Below, in pieces: positions 1 to 7,113 of a stretch of DNA of 11,248 nt. The DNA comes from JBKJUK01 sp046590705. Its GTDB lineage: Bacteria > Acidobacteriota > Thermoanaerobaculia > Gp7-AA8. A program made the translations under genes and the position numbers. Each line of letters starts with the position of its first letter. The first letter of the stretch is position 1. The DNA is taken from NCBI GenBank assembly GCA_046590705.1, contig JBKJUK010000268.1, positions 1 through 11,248 on the forward strand, in the 5' to 3' direction. The notes under the pieces are model-generated. The model was not told the origin of the DNA, made no database searches, and was given only the letters and a program-made list of their open reading frames with translations.

Positions 1-1121
1 GTCACTTCTTCCACATACGGAATCACGTTGAAGCTGCTGCGGAAGAGCGCATCCACCTCTTGCATCTCATTCTCATCGAGAGGCTGATGATCGGAAGCTG
101 CGCTGAACTCCCGCAGCTGCTCTTCGTCGTAGATGTTTGGCAGCGCGCAGAGAATTGCCGGATGCGCGTACAGCCACATCATGGCCAGTTGCCCGAGGGT
201 CACACCGCGCGACTCGCAGAGCGGGCGGAGGCGTTCCACTTTCTGCAGACCCTCCACCAGCCAGGCTCGCGGGCGATGGGAACGATGATCGGTCTCGTCG
301 AACTTCGTATCGATGGTGTACTTGCCTTCCAGCATCCCTGAGGAGTGCGTGACCCGGATCAGAAACTGTGGTCCGGAGCTCACCAGAGATGGCGTGTTCC
401 AGGGCCGGAATGCTTCGTCGAAATGTTCGGTCGGCTCGCACGCTTTCTTCCCGCTCGCGCCTTCGGCAGCAATGGCCGCTGCAGCGTAGGTCTGCCCGCT
501 CTCAGCCATTTCTGCTGCGAGAATGAACTCCCTGCCCGGATCCTGCTCGAGCATGTTGTAGATCATCTGCGTGACTGGTGCGCGGCGAACTGCATTTGCG
601 TAGATTCCTTCGTCTCTCCATCCAATGGCCGGGCCGAGTGAAGGACCGTGCGAGAGAATCTTGCCTTCGCTCCTGAGATCTTCCATCAAGGCCCAGAAGT
701 CATCGTCGAGCAGAGTTTCGATGCGGGGGTTGTGAGGCTGATAGATGGCCACATGATCGACGCCCAGCCGACTCAGCGATTGCTCGAGAGCGAAGCGGAC
801 GAACTTCGGCGTCATGTCCTGCGGCAGCTCGCGCTGTCCGCGGGGCCGAACCGGATTGTTGTAAAAGTCGTAACCGAACTTGGTCCCGACGATGAGGTCA
901 GGATGATCCGCGAGAATCGGCTTGAGGATGGTCTCGCCGCGCCCATTTCCGTACGCGTCGGCGGTGTCGATGTAGTTCACGCCGTAGTCGAGACTCTTAC
1001 GAATCAGAACTTCCGCTTCAGCATCGGTGTAATTGCCCCACCAGCCGGTGGTGACGGTCCAGGTGCCGAATCCGAATTCTGAAACTTTCAGATCGGTGCC
1101 GTGCAGGTTTCTATAACGCAT
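1..1121 (-). CDS. Aldo/keto reductase, 3' end cut by window edge
   Basis: Probable NAD(P)H-dependent oxidoreductase of the aldo/keto reductase (TIM-barrel) superfamily, cytoplasmic, substrate unknown. The reading frame is open from the ATG at 1121 to the left edge: 373 residues with no stop. It begins MRYRNLHGTDLKVSEFGFGT, the usual family N-terminus. Expected catalytic residues are visible: Asp52 and Tyr57 in IDTADAYG, Lys81 in GTKFG, and His130 in YQPHNP. Near the C-terminus, GVTLGQLAMMWL and LPNIYDEEQL match the family's cofactor-binding end. The start is supported by GAGG (plus 1133-1136), 11 bases upstream. Between GREFILAAEM (about residue 206) and FLIRVTHSSG (about 253) lies an Ala-rich and then charged segment of roughly 40 residues that I do not expect in a typical member. 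The frame holds on both sides of it. Only a few C-terminal residues are probably missing. The family is clear; the substrate is not. Confidence 0.93.
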   Translation of the reverse strand, partial: MRYRNLHGTDLKVSEFGFGTWTVTTGWWGNYTDAEAEVLIRKSLDYGVNYIDTADAYGNGRGETILKPILADHPDLIVGTKFGYDFYNNPVRPRGQRELPQDMTPKFVRFALEQSLSRLGVDHVAIYQPHNPRIETLLDDDFWALMEDLRSEGKILSHGPSLGPAIGWRDEGIYANAVRRAPVTQMIYNMLEQDPGREFILAAEMAESGQTYAAAAIAAEGASGKKACEPTEHFDEAFRPWNTPSLVSSGPQFLIRVTHSSGMLEGKYTIDTKFDETDHRSHRPRAWLVEGLQKVERLRPLCESRGVTLGQLAMMWLYAHPAILCALPNIYDEEQLREFSAASDHQPLDENEMQEVDALFRSSFNVIPYVEEV

Positions 1122-1150
1122 TTGTCGTTTTTCCTCGGTTTACTTGTCGG

Positions 1151-1282
1151 CTGATGAACGCAGAACTCAGAACTCAGAACGATGAAGTAAGAAAAGAGTC
1201 AACCGCTGGCAGGTTCTCTTTCTTACTTCAAACTTCTGCGTTCTGCGTTCTGCGTTCATCAGCCCTCGTCCGCGTTCATCAG
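1151..1282. repeat. Long inverted repeat built on CAGAACN heptamers
   Basis: Left arm 1151-1198 and right arm 1216-1262 are inverted copies with a 17-base loop, and about 43 of 48 positions pair. Each arm starts (read inward) CTGATGAACGCAGAAC, continues with heptamers of the form CAGAACN, and ends with TGAAGTAAGAAA and GAG. A third, partial copy of CTGATGAACGCG (minus strand) lies at 1271-1282 and supplies the stop codon of the enoyl-CoA hydratase. The element fills the space between that gene and the aldo/keto reductase. A transcript reading through would fold into a very long hairpin. There is no T-run, so it is not a standard intrinsic terminator. It resembles a REP- or MITE-like palindrome. 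Confidence 0.85.
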
Positions 1283-2079
1283 GTCCCTGAGAATTCCGGC
1301 TTCCTGTCCTCGTTGTACGCGCCCAGTCCTTCCTTGGCATCGTCAGTGGCCAGGAGTTGCTGCTGCATCTCCTGCTCCACAGCGATGGCAGCATCGAGCG
1401 GCATGTCCCAACCCGCCTGAATGGCCCGCTTGATCCGACCGACAGCACCCGGTGGTCGATTCGGTGGACAGAAGCCGCGCGCGTACCCGATCACACGATC
1501 CCACCACTTCACCTCATTGGTTTCCGCATCCCATACATAATTCACGATCCCCAGCTGCTCTGCTTCATCGAACTCGAACAGTGAGCCCTCGGCCAGCAGT
1601 TGGATGGCTCGCGATTTACCGACAATTCTCGAGAGCCTCTGCGCTCCGCCGATCGCGGGAAGCGCACCGAAGGTCACCTCGGGCATGCCGATCTTTCCGC
1701 CGTCGCGTTTGGCAATGCGAATGTCAGCAGCAAGCGCAATTTCCAATCCGCCACCGACGGTATGACCGTTCAGCGCAGCGATGACGAGTTTCGGCGTCTG
1801 CTCGAGCCGCTGCAACGTCTCGCTGGCGTGAAGGAAGAAGAAATATTTGAAACGGTCCGTGACCTCGGAGAGCATCTGTATGTCGGCGCCCGCCGAGAAG
1901 AACTTCTCGCCGGAACCTCGCAACACCAGCACATGCACCGCCTCATCCATCCGTGCGCTCAGGATGGCCTGATCGAGATCGCGGCTGAATTCGTAATTGA
2001 TGCTGTTAGCCGGAGCGTTGTTGAATTCGAGAATGGCAACGCCCTTCTCGACCCGGTAGTCGACGAGACATTCGCTCAT
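1279..2079 (-). CDS. Enoyl-CoA hydratase/isomerase (crotonase family)
   Basis: 266-residue crotonase-family protein, full length for a single-domain member. Likely reaction: hydration of trans-2-enoyl-CoA to 3-hydroxyacyl-CoA in beta-oxidation or a related acyl-CoA pathway, in the cytoplasm. The oxyanion-hole regions are clear: FFSAGADIQML at about 60-70 and NGHTVGGGLEIALAADIRIA at 104-123. Both glutamates used by hydratases are present, Glu113 in GGGLE and Glu134 in MPEVTFGALP, so hydratase activity is credible rather than only isomerase or hydrolase activity. GGAQRLSRIVGKSRA follows as expected. The ATG at 2079 has a strong ribosome binding site, GAGGTG (plus 2085-2090), 5 bases upstream. 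The stop lies in the third copy of the 1151-1282 repeat. The next beta-oxidation enzyme is encoded at 8089-8940 but is not adjacent. The exact acyl-CoA substrate cannot be read from the sequence. Confidence 0.95.
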   Translation of the reverse strand: MSECLVDYRVEKGVAILEFNNAPANSINYEFSRDLDQAILSARMDEAVHVLVLRGSGEKFFSAGADIQMLSEVTDRFKYFFFLHASETLQRLEQTPKLVIAALNGHTVGGGLEIALAADIRIAKRDGGKIGMPEVTFGALPAIGGAQRLSRIVGKSRAIQLLAEGSLFEFDEAEQLGIVNYVWDAETNEVKWWDRVIGYARGFCPPNRPPGAVGRIKRAIQAGWDMPLDAAIAVEQEMQQQLLATDDAKEGLGAYNEDRKPEFSGT

Positions 2080-2215
2080 GGATTCACCTCGGTGTCGTTC
2101 ATGTCGCCATTGTGTCTCACATGCGAAGCGTAATGGAGGATTCGACGTGACGGGCGTGCGGAACTCGATCAGGCGTCGAGTTGCCCTGTTCGCCTATTCT
2201 AAGCAGGCACCGGGT

Positions 2216-2290
2216 CGTCATCCCGAGCGGCGAATGGCGCTGCGCGGCGACTGAGAGAAAGAAACAGGGGCGCTGATCAGCACAGAAGGC
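2216..2290. repeat. Degenerate GTCATYCCGAGCG repeat
   Basis: Begins CGTCATCCCGAGCGGCG (from 2216) and contains GCGGCGACTGAG, the inverse of the CTCAGTCGC seen in the two better copies downstream. It also holds a 10-base palindrome GCTGATCAGC (2272-2281). It reads as an eroded member of the same family as 2293-2432. The boundaries are approximate. Confidence 0.4.
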
Positions 2291-2292
2291 GC

Positions 2293-2432
2293 CGTCATTC
2301 CGAAGCGAAGCGAGGAATCTACGCACAGGGATCACGCTTGGAATGTCGAGCGTGAACCCTTCGCGTAGATTCCTCAGTCGCAGTTCTCTCTGCGTTAGAT
2401 ACCGAGCACGGCGCGCTCATTCGGAATGACGG
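2293..2432. repeat. Nested hairpin repeat, copy A (GTCATTCCGA family)
   Basis: Outer arms: CCGTCATTCCGAA from 2293 and TTCGGAATGACGG ending at 2432. Middle arms: GAGGAATCTACGC (2312-2324) and GCGTAGATTCCTC (2363-2375), a perfect 13-base match. Inner arms: CACGCT (2333-2338) and AGCGTG (2349-2354). Together they form three nested stems over 140 bases. GTCATTCCGAGCGNAGCGAGGAATC-type elements are, to my knowledge, common intergenic repeats in Acidobacteriota, Bacteroidota and related genomes. No gene lies inside. Confidence 0.85.
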
Positions 2433-2511
2433 CTGGTCCGTTGCGGCGAGATTTCAACCCCGCAAACCCGGAGAAAACCTATGAGTTTCGTAGAAGCGGC
2501 GGGATGGGTGG

Positions 2512-2636
2512 GTGCGAGGGATCTACGCGCAGGGACCGCGCTTGGAATCACGAGCGCGACCCTTGCTCGTAGATTCCTCAGTCGCAGCCTGTTTGCGTTT
2601 CCCCGACGGGTGTCGCGTGCTCCTTCGGAATGACGT
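2512..2636. repeat. Nested hairpin repeat, copy B
   Basis: A diverged copy of 2293-2432 in the same orientation. It shares GAGGRATCTACG, CTTGGAAT, CGTAGATTCCTCAGTCGCAG and the terminal CTTCGGAATGACG. Middle arms GGATCTACG and CGTAGATTC pair with one G-T wobble. Inner arms CGCGCT (2537-2542) and AGCGCG (2553-2558) still pair although both sides differ from copy A. The left outer GTCATTCC arm is lost or unrecognisable. It is the first structure downstream of the M16 protease stop and could stabilise or end that transcript. Confidence 0.78.
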
Positions 2637-2671
2637 TACTGGTCGATGCTCCCGGACATTGCTTGCGCTAA

Positions 2672-5362
2672 CTACACCCTCCTGCCTTCGACATCCAACA
2701 CGACGATTTCGCCGACGTCGAGACCACGCAGAGCAGGTTCGATGATCGACCTGTCTCCTACCAGCAGGAGAATCGCAGAATCTGGTGTCGCGTAACGGCG
2801 GGCTGAGTCCCGAACTTCGGCCAGCGTCCCGGTGGAAATCGCGTCGTATTCCCGCTGCAGTTCATTCATCGGGAGCTTCCACACCCAGAGATCAGCGACC
2901 TGCGCCGCAATACGCGACAAGGATTCGAACTGCTGCGAGTAGCCGCGGAGCCTGCGTTCGCGGGCATCGCTGAACTCCGCCTCTGTGATGGGACGCTTCT
3001 CCGCGAGTTCTTCCAGTTCGCGGATGAACTCGACCAGAGACTCACCTGTCTTGTCGGTCTGCACCGAACCTTGCGCCCACCAGAGTCCTGCTTTCCTGAA
3101 GGCGGCCACGTTCGAGAAAACGCCGTAGGAGTAGCCCTTATCCTCGCGCAGATTCAGATTCAGTCTCGTGCCGAATCCTCCTCCACCCCAGATGGCATCG
3201 AGTATTCGAAAGGAGTAGTAGTCATCTCCAGCACGCGATGGACCGGGAACGATCTCGGCCACGACGGTCTGCGGCGCATCCTGTCTGTCGACCAGGTAAA
3301 TCCGGCCTGTCTCCGCCGGTCGGGCCGGCTGCTGCTCGAGTTCCACCACCGGCCCGCCGCTCCACTGGCCGAAGTAACGAGCGGCCAGGCTCATGGCATC
3401 TTCCAGCGTGATGTCGCCCGCGAAGATCAGCGCCGAACTGGCCGGACGCCAGTTCTCGGAGTGGAAACGCTGAAGATCATCGGCGCTGATGGCCTGCATC
3501 GAATCAGGAAGCCCTAACAGTGGCCTGCCGTATGGATGATCGTGGCCGAAGGCCAGCATCGATCGTACCCGAGCCGCGACGGCTCCCGGGTTGTTGGCCT
3601 GCTGCGAGAGTGCATCGAGATGCTGGGCGCGTTCGCGCTCGACCTCCTCGGAAGGAAAGGTCGGCCTTTGCACGACGTCCGCGAACAGTTCCAATGCTGC
3701 AGGAAGGTTCCTCTCGAGTACATCCATCGATTGCAGCGAATACTCGCGCGATGCAAATCCGTCGATGGATGTGCCCAGGTCGCCGAGCGCGTCTTCCAGT
3801 TCGAGCGCATTGTGCCGGGAAGTTCCGAGTTTCATGGTGCTGACTGCGAAGTTGGCCGTTCCTGCTTTACCGGCCGGATCCGAAACGGCTCCCGCCAGGG
3901 TCACAATCGACACTGCCACTTTGGGAAGATCGTGGCGACTGACTACCAGCACGTCCAGACCGTTCGGGAGAGTTCCAGACTCGACCTCGGGGGCCTTGAA
4001 GGGACGATCTGCTCCGAGTGCAGGAATGGAGGAACGATCGAGTGCGGCCTGACCTTCCGAGCGCGCCGCCTCCTCCGGATGAAAACGCACTGTCAGATTC
4101 TGCTCCGGACTGAGCCAGCGTTTCACCGCCGCGGAGACGTCCTCCGCCGATACGTTGCGATAGCGCTGACCATCCGCCTCGAATCTGGCCGGGTCGCCAA
4201 GGTATGTGTTGTACTGCGCAAGTCTGTCTGCTTTTCCACCGAACCCTCCGATGCGTTCGAGTGCCGAGACGAAATCGAACTCCCATTTCGTTCGTGCACG
4301 TTCGACTTCATCTGCGGCTGGCGACTTCTCACCGAGCCTGACGACTTCCTCGAAGATGAGCGTCTCGATTTCTTCCAGCGAAGCACCGGGGCGGGCCGTA
4401 GCGATGACTCCGAACATTCCGGAGATCTCGAGGGCCTGATTGAAAGCGGAGACGTCGGTGCAGATCTGTCGGTCGTAAACGAGTAGCTTGCTCAGCCGCG
4501 CGGTGAGACCGTCGGTGAGAATCCGCGAGGCCATATCCAGAGCGGCTTCGTCGTCGTGAAAGTAGGGCGGTGCAGGCCAGGCGATATACGTTCTCTCCTG
4601 AGGAACGCGATCGCCTACGGCAATGACTTTTCGACCATCGAGTCGGGGGACCCATTGAACGGGACGTGTCAGCGCAGGCCCGGGAGGGATGGGACCGAAG
4701 TACTGCTCCACGAGGCGCTTCGCTTCAGCAGGATCAAAATCTCCGGCAATGACCAGCGTCAGGTTGTTCGGTGCGTAGAAGCGATTGAAAAAGTCTTTCA
4801 CGTCATCGAGAGAAGAGGCGATCAGATCTTCATGACTTCCGATCACATCCCAGGAATACGGGTGACCCTGCGGGTGGAGATTCTCAGTGAGAATCATGAA
4901 GGCACGGCCGTACGGAACGTTCTCCAGACTCTGCCTGAATTCGTTGCGCACAACGTCGCGCTGCGTGTCCAGTTTGTCGAGCGTCAGCGCTTCGGCCAGC
5001 GTCGCCAGCCGGTCAGACTCCACCCAGAGCAGGAACTCCAGATTTCCGGAAGGCACTGTCGCGAAATAATTGGTCCGATCGAAATCGGTGGTGCCGTTGA
5101 CGCCACCTTCGCGCAGATTCGCGCCGGCCCGCTCCACATAAGTGAAGTAGTCGCTCGAGGCATGTTTCGAGCCCTGGAACATGATGTGTTCGAACAGATG
5201 CGCAAAGCCGGTGCGACCGCGCTTCTCATTTTTCGAACCAACGTGGAACCACTGATTCACGTGGACCACAGGGAGCTTCCGGTCTACATGCAGAATGAGC
5301 TGCAGCCCATTGGGCAGAATGAACTTCTCGAATTCGATTGAGGGGATCGTCTTACTTTTCAC
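2672..5362 (-). CDS. M16 family zinc metallopeptidase, two fused lobes
   Basis: Insulinase/pitrilysin-family (M16) peptidase, 896 residues from the GTG at 5362. The N-terminal lobe begins IEFEKFILPNGLQLILH and carries the inverted zinc motif HLFEH (His55, Glu58, His59), with the third ligand Glu141 in VRNEFRQS. The second lobe starts at about 463 (GTLPNGLDVLVV) and has AGTANFAVSTMKLGT where the zinc motif would be, so it is catalytically dead. It keeps LREDKGYSYG (738-747), the Arg/Tyr segment typical of M16 partner subunits. This is the classic active/inactive pair fused in one chain, expected to form a closed chamber that degrades peptides. The start is uncertain: a GTG at 5467 would add 35 residues containing a weak hydrophobic stretch (PYFLLTFPLHA), possibly a poor signal peptide. 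I prefer 5362 because the extra segment has poor coding character and sits beside a repeat. Neither start has a strong ribosome binding site. Location is therefore undecided. Confidence 0.93.
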   Translation of the reverse strand: MKSKTIPSIEFEKFILPNGLQLILHVDRKLPVVHVNQWFHVGSKNEKRGRTGFAHLFEHIMFQGSKHASSDYFTYVERAGANLREGGVNGTTDFDRTNYFATVPSGNLEFLLWVESDRLATLAEALTLDKLDTQRDVVRNEFRQSLENVPYGRAFMILTENLHPQGHPYSWDVIGSHEDLIASSLDDVKDFFNRFYAPNNLTLVIAGDFDPAEAKRLVEQYFGPIPPGPALTRPVQWVPRLDGRKVIAVGDRVPQERTYIAWPAPPYFHDDEAALDMASRILTDGLTARLSKLLVYDRQICTDVSAFNQALEISGMFGVIATARPGASLEEIETLIFEEVVRLGEKSPAADEVERARTKWEFDFVSALERIGGFGGKADRLAQYNTYLGDPARFEADGQRYRNVSAEDVSAAVKRWLSPEQNLTVRFHPEEAARSEGQAALDRSSIPALGADRPFKAPEVESGTLPNGLDVLVVSRHDLPKVAVSIVTLAGAVSDPAGKAGTANFAVSTMKLGTSRHNALELEDALGDLGTSIDGFASREYSLQSMDVLERNLPAALELFADVVQRPTFPSEEVERERAQHLDALSQQANNPGAVAARVRSMLAFGHDHPYGRPLLGLPDSMQAISADDLQRFHSENWRPASSALIFAGDITLEDAMSLAARYFGQWSGGPVVELEQQPARPAETGRIYLVDRQDAPQTVVAEIVPGPSRAGDDYYSFRILDAIWGGGGFGTRLNLNLREDKGYSYGVFSNVAAFRKAGLWWAQGSVQTDKTGESLVEFIRELEELAEKRPITEAEFSDARERRLRGYSQQFESLSRIAAQVADLWVWKLPMNELQREYDAISTGTLAEVRDSARRYATPDSAILLLVGDRSIIEPALRGLDVGEIVVLDVEGRRV

Positions 5363-5477
5363 AGGCCTGTCTTTTAAATCTGAGATGCCGTGGTCCGCGA
5401 AATCGCGAGCGTGGAGTGGGAACGTTAGCAGAAAGTAGGGTGCAGTGTGAATTGGGACTGCGCGCACCTTGGGTTGC

Positions 5478-5497
5478 GGACGCGCTGCTGCGCGTCC
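5478..5497. repeat. GC-rich hairpin GGACGCGC-N4-GCGCGTCC
   Basis: Perfect 8-base arms (5478-5485 and 5490-5497) around the loop TGCT, in the spacer between phosphofructokinase and the M16 protease. GTAGGGACGCGC flanks it on the minus strand. Short elements of this type recur between genes in many high-GC bacteria. It lies 11 bases upstream of the alternative GTG start of the protease at 5467, which makes that start less attractive. Confidence 0.65.
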
Positions 5498-5530
5498 CTA
5501 CGCCGACCTTACAACCGCATACGCGGGAGC

Positions 5531-6601
5531 TCAGTCACCAAATGAGATGCCCACGCTGAGGGCGGTCTGCACCAGTTCATTCTCCCGGCTGACCAGGTTG
5601 AGTGCCTGTACGGCGTTCTTGATCGGCACCGGCACAATATGACGTCCATGGAGAGAAGCCATCATTCCGAACTGCCCCTCCGCAGCCATGTGCGCTGCAG
5701 CACGGCCGTACCTCGTTGCGAGTACCCGATCAAACGCGATGGGCGAACCGCCACGCTGCACATGTCCCAGCACGGTCACGCGCGTTTCGAGATCGATATG
5801 GCGTGCGATGTCATCCGCTACCTGAAAGGCAATGCCTCCGAGCCTTTTCGTATCTTTATCCAGCCAGACCTCTGCGCCGCCCGCGCGACTTGCGCCCTCG
5901 GCCACCACAATGATATCGAACGATGAGCCGTACGCCTGGCGCTGTTCGATGGTCTCGATGATGCGCTGCGGACTGTAAGGGATTTCCGGAATGAGGATGA
6001 TGTCTGCTCCTCCAGCCAGGCCAGCATGCAGTGCGATCCAGCCTGTATGCCGTCCCATGACCTCGAGAATCATGACCCTGTTATGGCTTTCTGCAGTGGT
6101 GTGGAGACGATCGACTGCTTCCGTGGCGATGGCTACTGCAGTCCAGAATCCGAAGGTGTAATCGGTTTCGGCGATATCGTTGTCGATGGTCTTCGGCACA
6201 CCGACAACCGGAACGCCGAGGTCCGAGAGACTGTCGGCAATTCCGAGTGTGCCTTCACCCCCGATGACGATCAGGCAGTCGAGTCCCAGATCAGCAACGG
6301 TCTTCATTGCCACAGCCGACATGTCGGCGCGCTCCGCTGGGTTTTCAGGATTGCATGGGTAGCTGAAAGGATTCCCGCGGTTCGTAGTTCGAAGCAGCGT
6401 TCCTCCCTTCGGAAGAATTCCTCGAATGGTATCCATGGTCAGGGTCGTATGTTTCGACTGCATGAGCCCCTCGAAACCTTCTTCGATCCCGATCACCTCA
6501 AAGTCATGTTCGCGTATGGCAGTCTTTACGACCGCGCGAATCACTGCATTCAATCCAGGGCAATCACCACCCCCCGTCAGGATTCCAAGTCTCTTGGTCA
6601 T
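5531..6601 (-). CDS. pfkA: 6-phosphofructokinase, group III, predicted ATP-dependent
   Basis: Catalyses phosphorylation of fructose 6-phosphate to fructose 1,6-bisphosphate in glycolysis, in the cytoplasm. 356 residues, normal for the family. LTGGGDCPGLNAVIRAVV (8-25) is the N-terminal phosphate-binding loop. GGEGTLG (114-120) has Gly at the position equivalent to E. coli Gly104, which favours ATP over pyrophosphate. PKTIDND (136-142) carries the catalytic Asp140 and a Lys at the position equivalent to E. coli Gly124. MGRHTGWIA (182-190) and HVQRGGSP (280-287) bind sugar phosphate. Gly104 with Lys124 is the signature of ATP-using group III enzymes, whose close relatives include pyrophosphate-dependent ones. 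The start at 6601 is fixed by AAGGAG (plus 6610-6615) 8 bases upstream; an in-frame start 15 codons earlier at 6646 would add MKNAGPGRKSEGDYG and is less likely. The M16 protease follows after a repeat-bearing gap. Confidence 0.96.
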   Translation of the reverse strand: MTKRLGILTGGGDCPGLNAVIRAVVKTAIREHDFEVIGIEEGFEGLMQSKHTTLTMDTIRGILPKGGTLLRTTNRGNPFSYPCNPENPAERADMSAVAMKTVADLGLDCLIVIGGEGTLGIADSLSDLGVPVVGVPKTIDNDIAETDYTFGFWTAVAIATEAVDRLHTTAESHNRVMILEVMGRHTGWIALHAGLAGGADIILIPEIPYSPQRIIETIEQRQAYGSSFDIIVVAEGASRAGGAEVWLDKDTKRLGGIAFQVADDIARHIDLETRVTVLGHVQRGGSPIAFDRVLATRYGRAAAHMAAEGQFGMMASLHGRHIVPVPIKNAVQALNLVSRENELVQTALSVGISFGD

Positions 6602-6609
6602 ACCGTAGT

Positions 6610-6615
6610 CTCCTT
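6610..6615 (-). promoter_or_regulatory. Ribosome binding site AAGGAG deciding the pfkA start
   Basis: AAGGAG on the minus strand, 8 bases before the ATG at 6601. It decides between that start and the longer in-frame start at 6646, and the protein from 6601 begins right at the conserved family N-terminus. Confidence 0.8.
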
Positions 6616-6803
6616 CGGACTTCCTGCCGGGACCCGCATTTTTCACGTGTCCTGGAAGCGTCTCTTATCTCGGTTTGCGACAACCTAATCGTAGTAAGGG
6701 AAGCCGACAGCATACTCAAGGTAGGTCCGGTAAGGGTGAAACGGGCTGCGCCGGTAACAGCTTCGAGCGTTTGGCATTCCTGTTGCTCTAACAAAAATCA
6801 TCA

Positions 6804-6816
6804 TTAACGAAGTTAA
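6804..6816. promoter_or_regulatory. TTAAC-GAA-GTTAA inverted repeat upstream of small membrane protein gene
   Basis: Perfect 5-base arms around GAA, in an AT-rich patch 7 bases before the ribosome binding site of the plus-strand gene at 6840. It could be an operator or a 5' UTR hairpin. The rest of the divergent spacer (6602-6839) shows no promoter I can defend. Short arms make chance occurrence possible. Confidence 0.3.
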
Positions 6817-6839
6817 ATTTTTTGTGGAGGATTTACTCG

Positions 6840-7094
6840 ATGAATTTTCTCGGATGGCTCCTGTTCGGACTCGTAGTCGGAGCGATTGCAAAGCTCCTCA
6901 TGCCTGGAAAGGATCCAGGTGGTTGGATCATCACGATTCTGCTCGGCATAGCCGGCTCATTCCTCGGCGGTTTTCTGGCCACGACACTGCTCGGTCGCAC
7001 CGACTCCACGGCCGGCTGGATCGGCTCGATTCTCGGCGCAATTCTTTTGCTCTTCATCTACCGGATGGTTACTGGCCGTCGTCGAACCGTGTAA
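6840..7094 (+). CDS. GlsB/YeaQ/YmgE family small membrane protein
   Basis: 84-residue inner-membrane protein of the family often labelled transglycosylase-associated protein. The sequence shows three hydrophobic segments with glycine spacing: about 3-21 (LGWLLFGLVVGAIAKLLMP), 28-51 and 58-76, then a basic tail TGRRR. The first and second segments carry the family pattern GLVVGAIAKLLMPGKDPGGW. The last has GWIGSILGAILLLFIYR. Members are small, often stress-induced, and of unclear molecular role. The name does not imply lytic activity. The start is the ATG at 6840, with GTGGAGG at 6824-6830, 9 bases upstream; an upstream TTG at 6822 would lie on the binding site itself and is rejected. It is the only plus-strand gene here, transcribed away from pfkA and towards the methyltransferase, and ends at a strong shared terminator. 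Confidence 0.93.
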   Translation: MNFLGWLLFGLVVGAIAKLLMPGKDPGGWIITILLGIAGSFLGGFLATTLLGRTDSTAGWIGSILGAILLLFIYRMVTGRRRTV

Positions 7095-7113
7095 CTTCAG
7101 CACAGCATAGTTG

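Larger units (their letters stand above)
2080..2671. other. Gene-free spacer between M16 protease and enoyl-CoA hydratase
   Basis: About 590 bases with no credible gene. The right part (2512-2636) and middle (2293-2432) are two related hairpin repeats, and 2216-2290 looks like a decayed relative. The stretch 2091-2215, just upstream of the enoyl-CoA hydratase, has no pattern I can assign and should hold that gene's promoter. The short open frames across the repeats are low-complexity by-products of the palindromes. Confidence 0.7.

Noticed and set aside
73..441. Minus-strand open frame of 122 codons within the aldo/keto reductase
   Set aside because: It is in a different frame from the real gene, which is open across the same region with conserved motifs on both sides. 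I checked whether it marked a frameshift, and it does not.
648..1082. Plus-strand open frame opposite the aldo/keto reductase N-terminus
   Set aside because: It is antisense to the catalytic Asp, Tyr and Lys motifs and has no independent support.
2117..2335. Minus-strand open frame of 72 codons in the repeat-rich spacer
   Set aside because: It is composed mostly of repeat sequence, with no ribosome binding site and peptide text typical of translated GTCATTCC elements.
3536..4486. Plus-strand open frame of 316 codons opposite the M16 protease
   Set aside because: It lies wholly antisense to a well-supported M16 coding sequence. Its protein is rich in Arg, Cys and His in no recognisable pattern and has no ribosome binding site worth noting.
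4556..5341. Plus-strand open frame of 261 codons opposite the M16 protease
   Set aside because: It is antisense to the catalytic lobe, including HLFEH. Long antisense frames are common in GC-rich genes, and no family features are visible.
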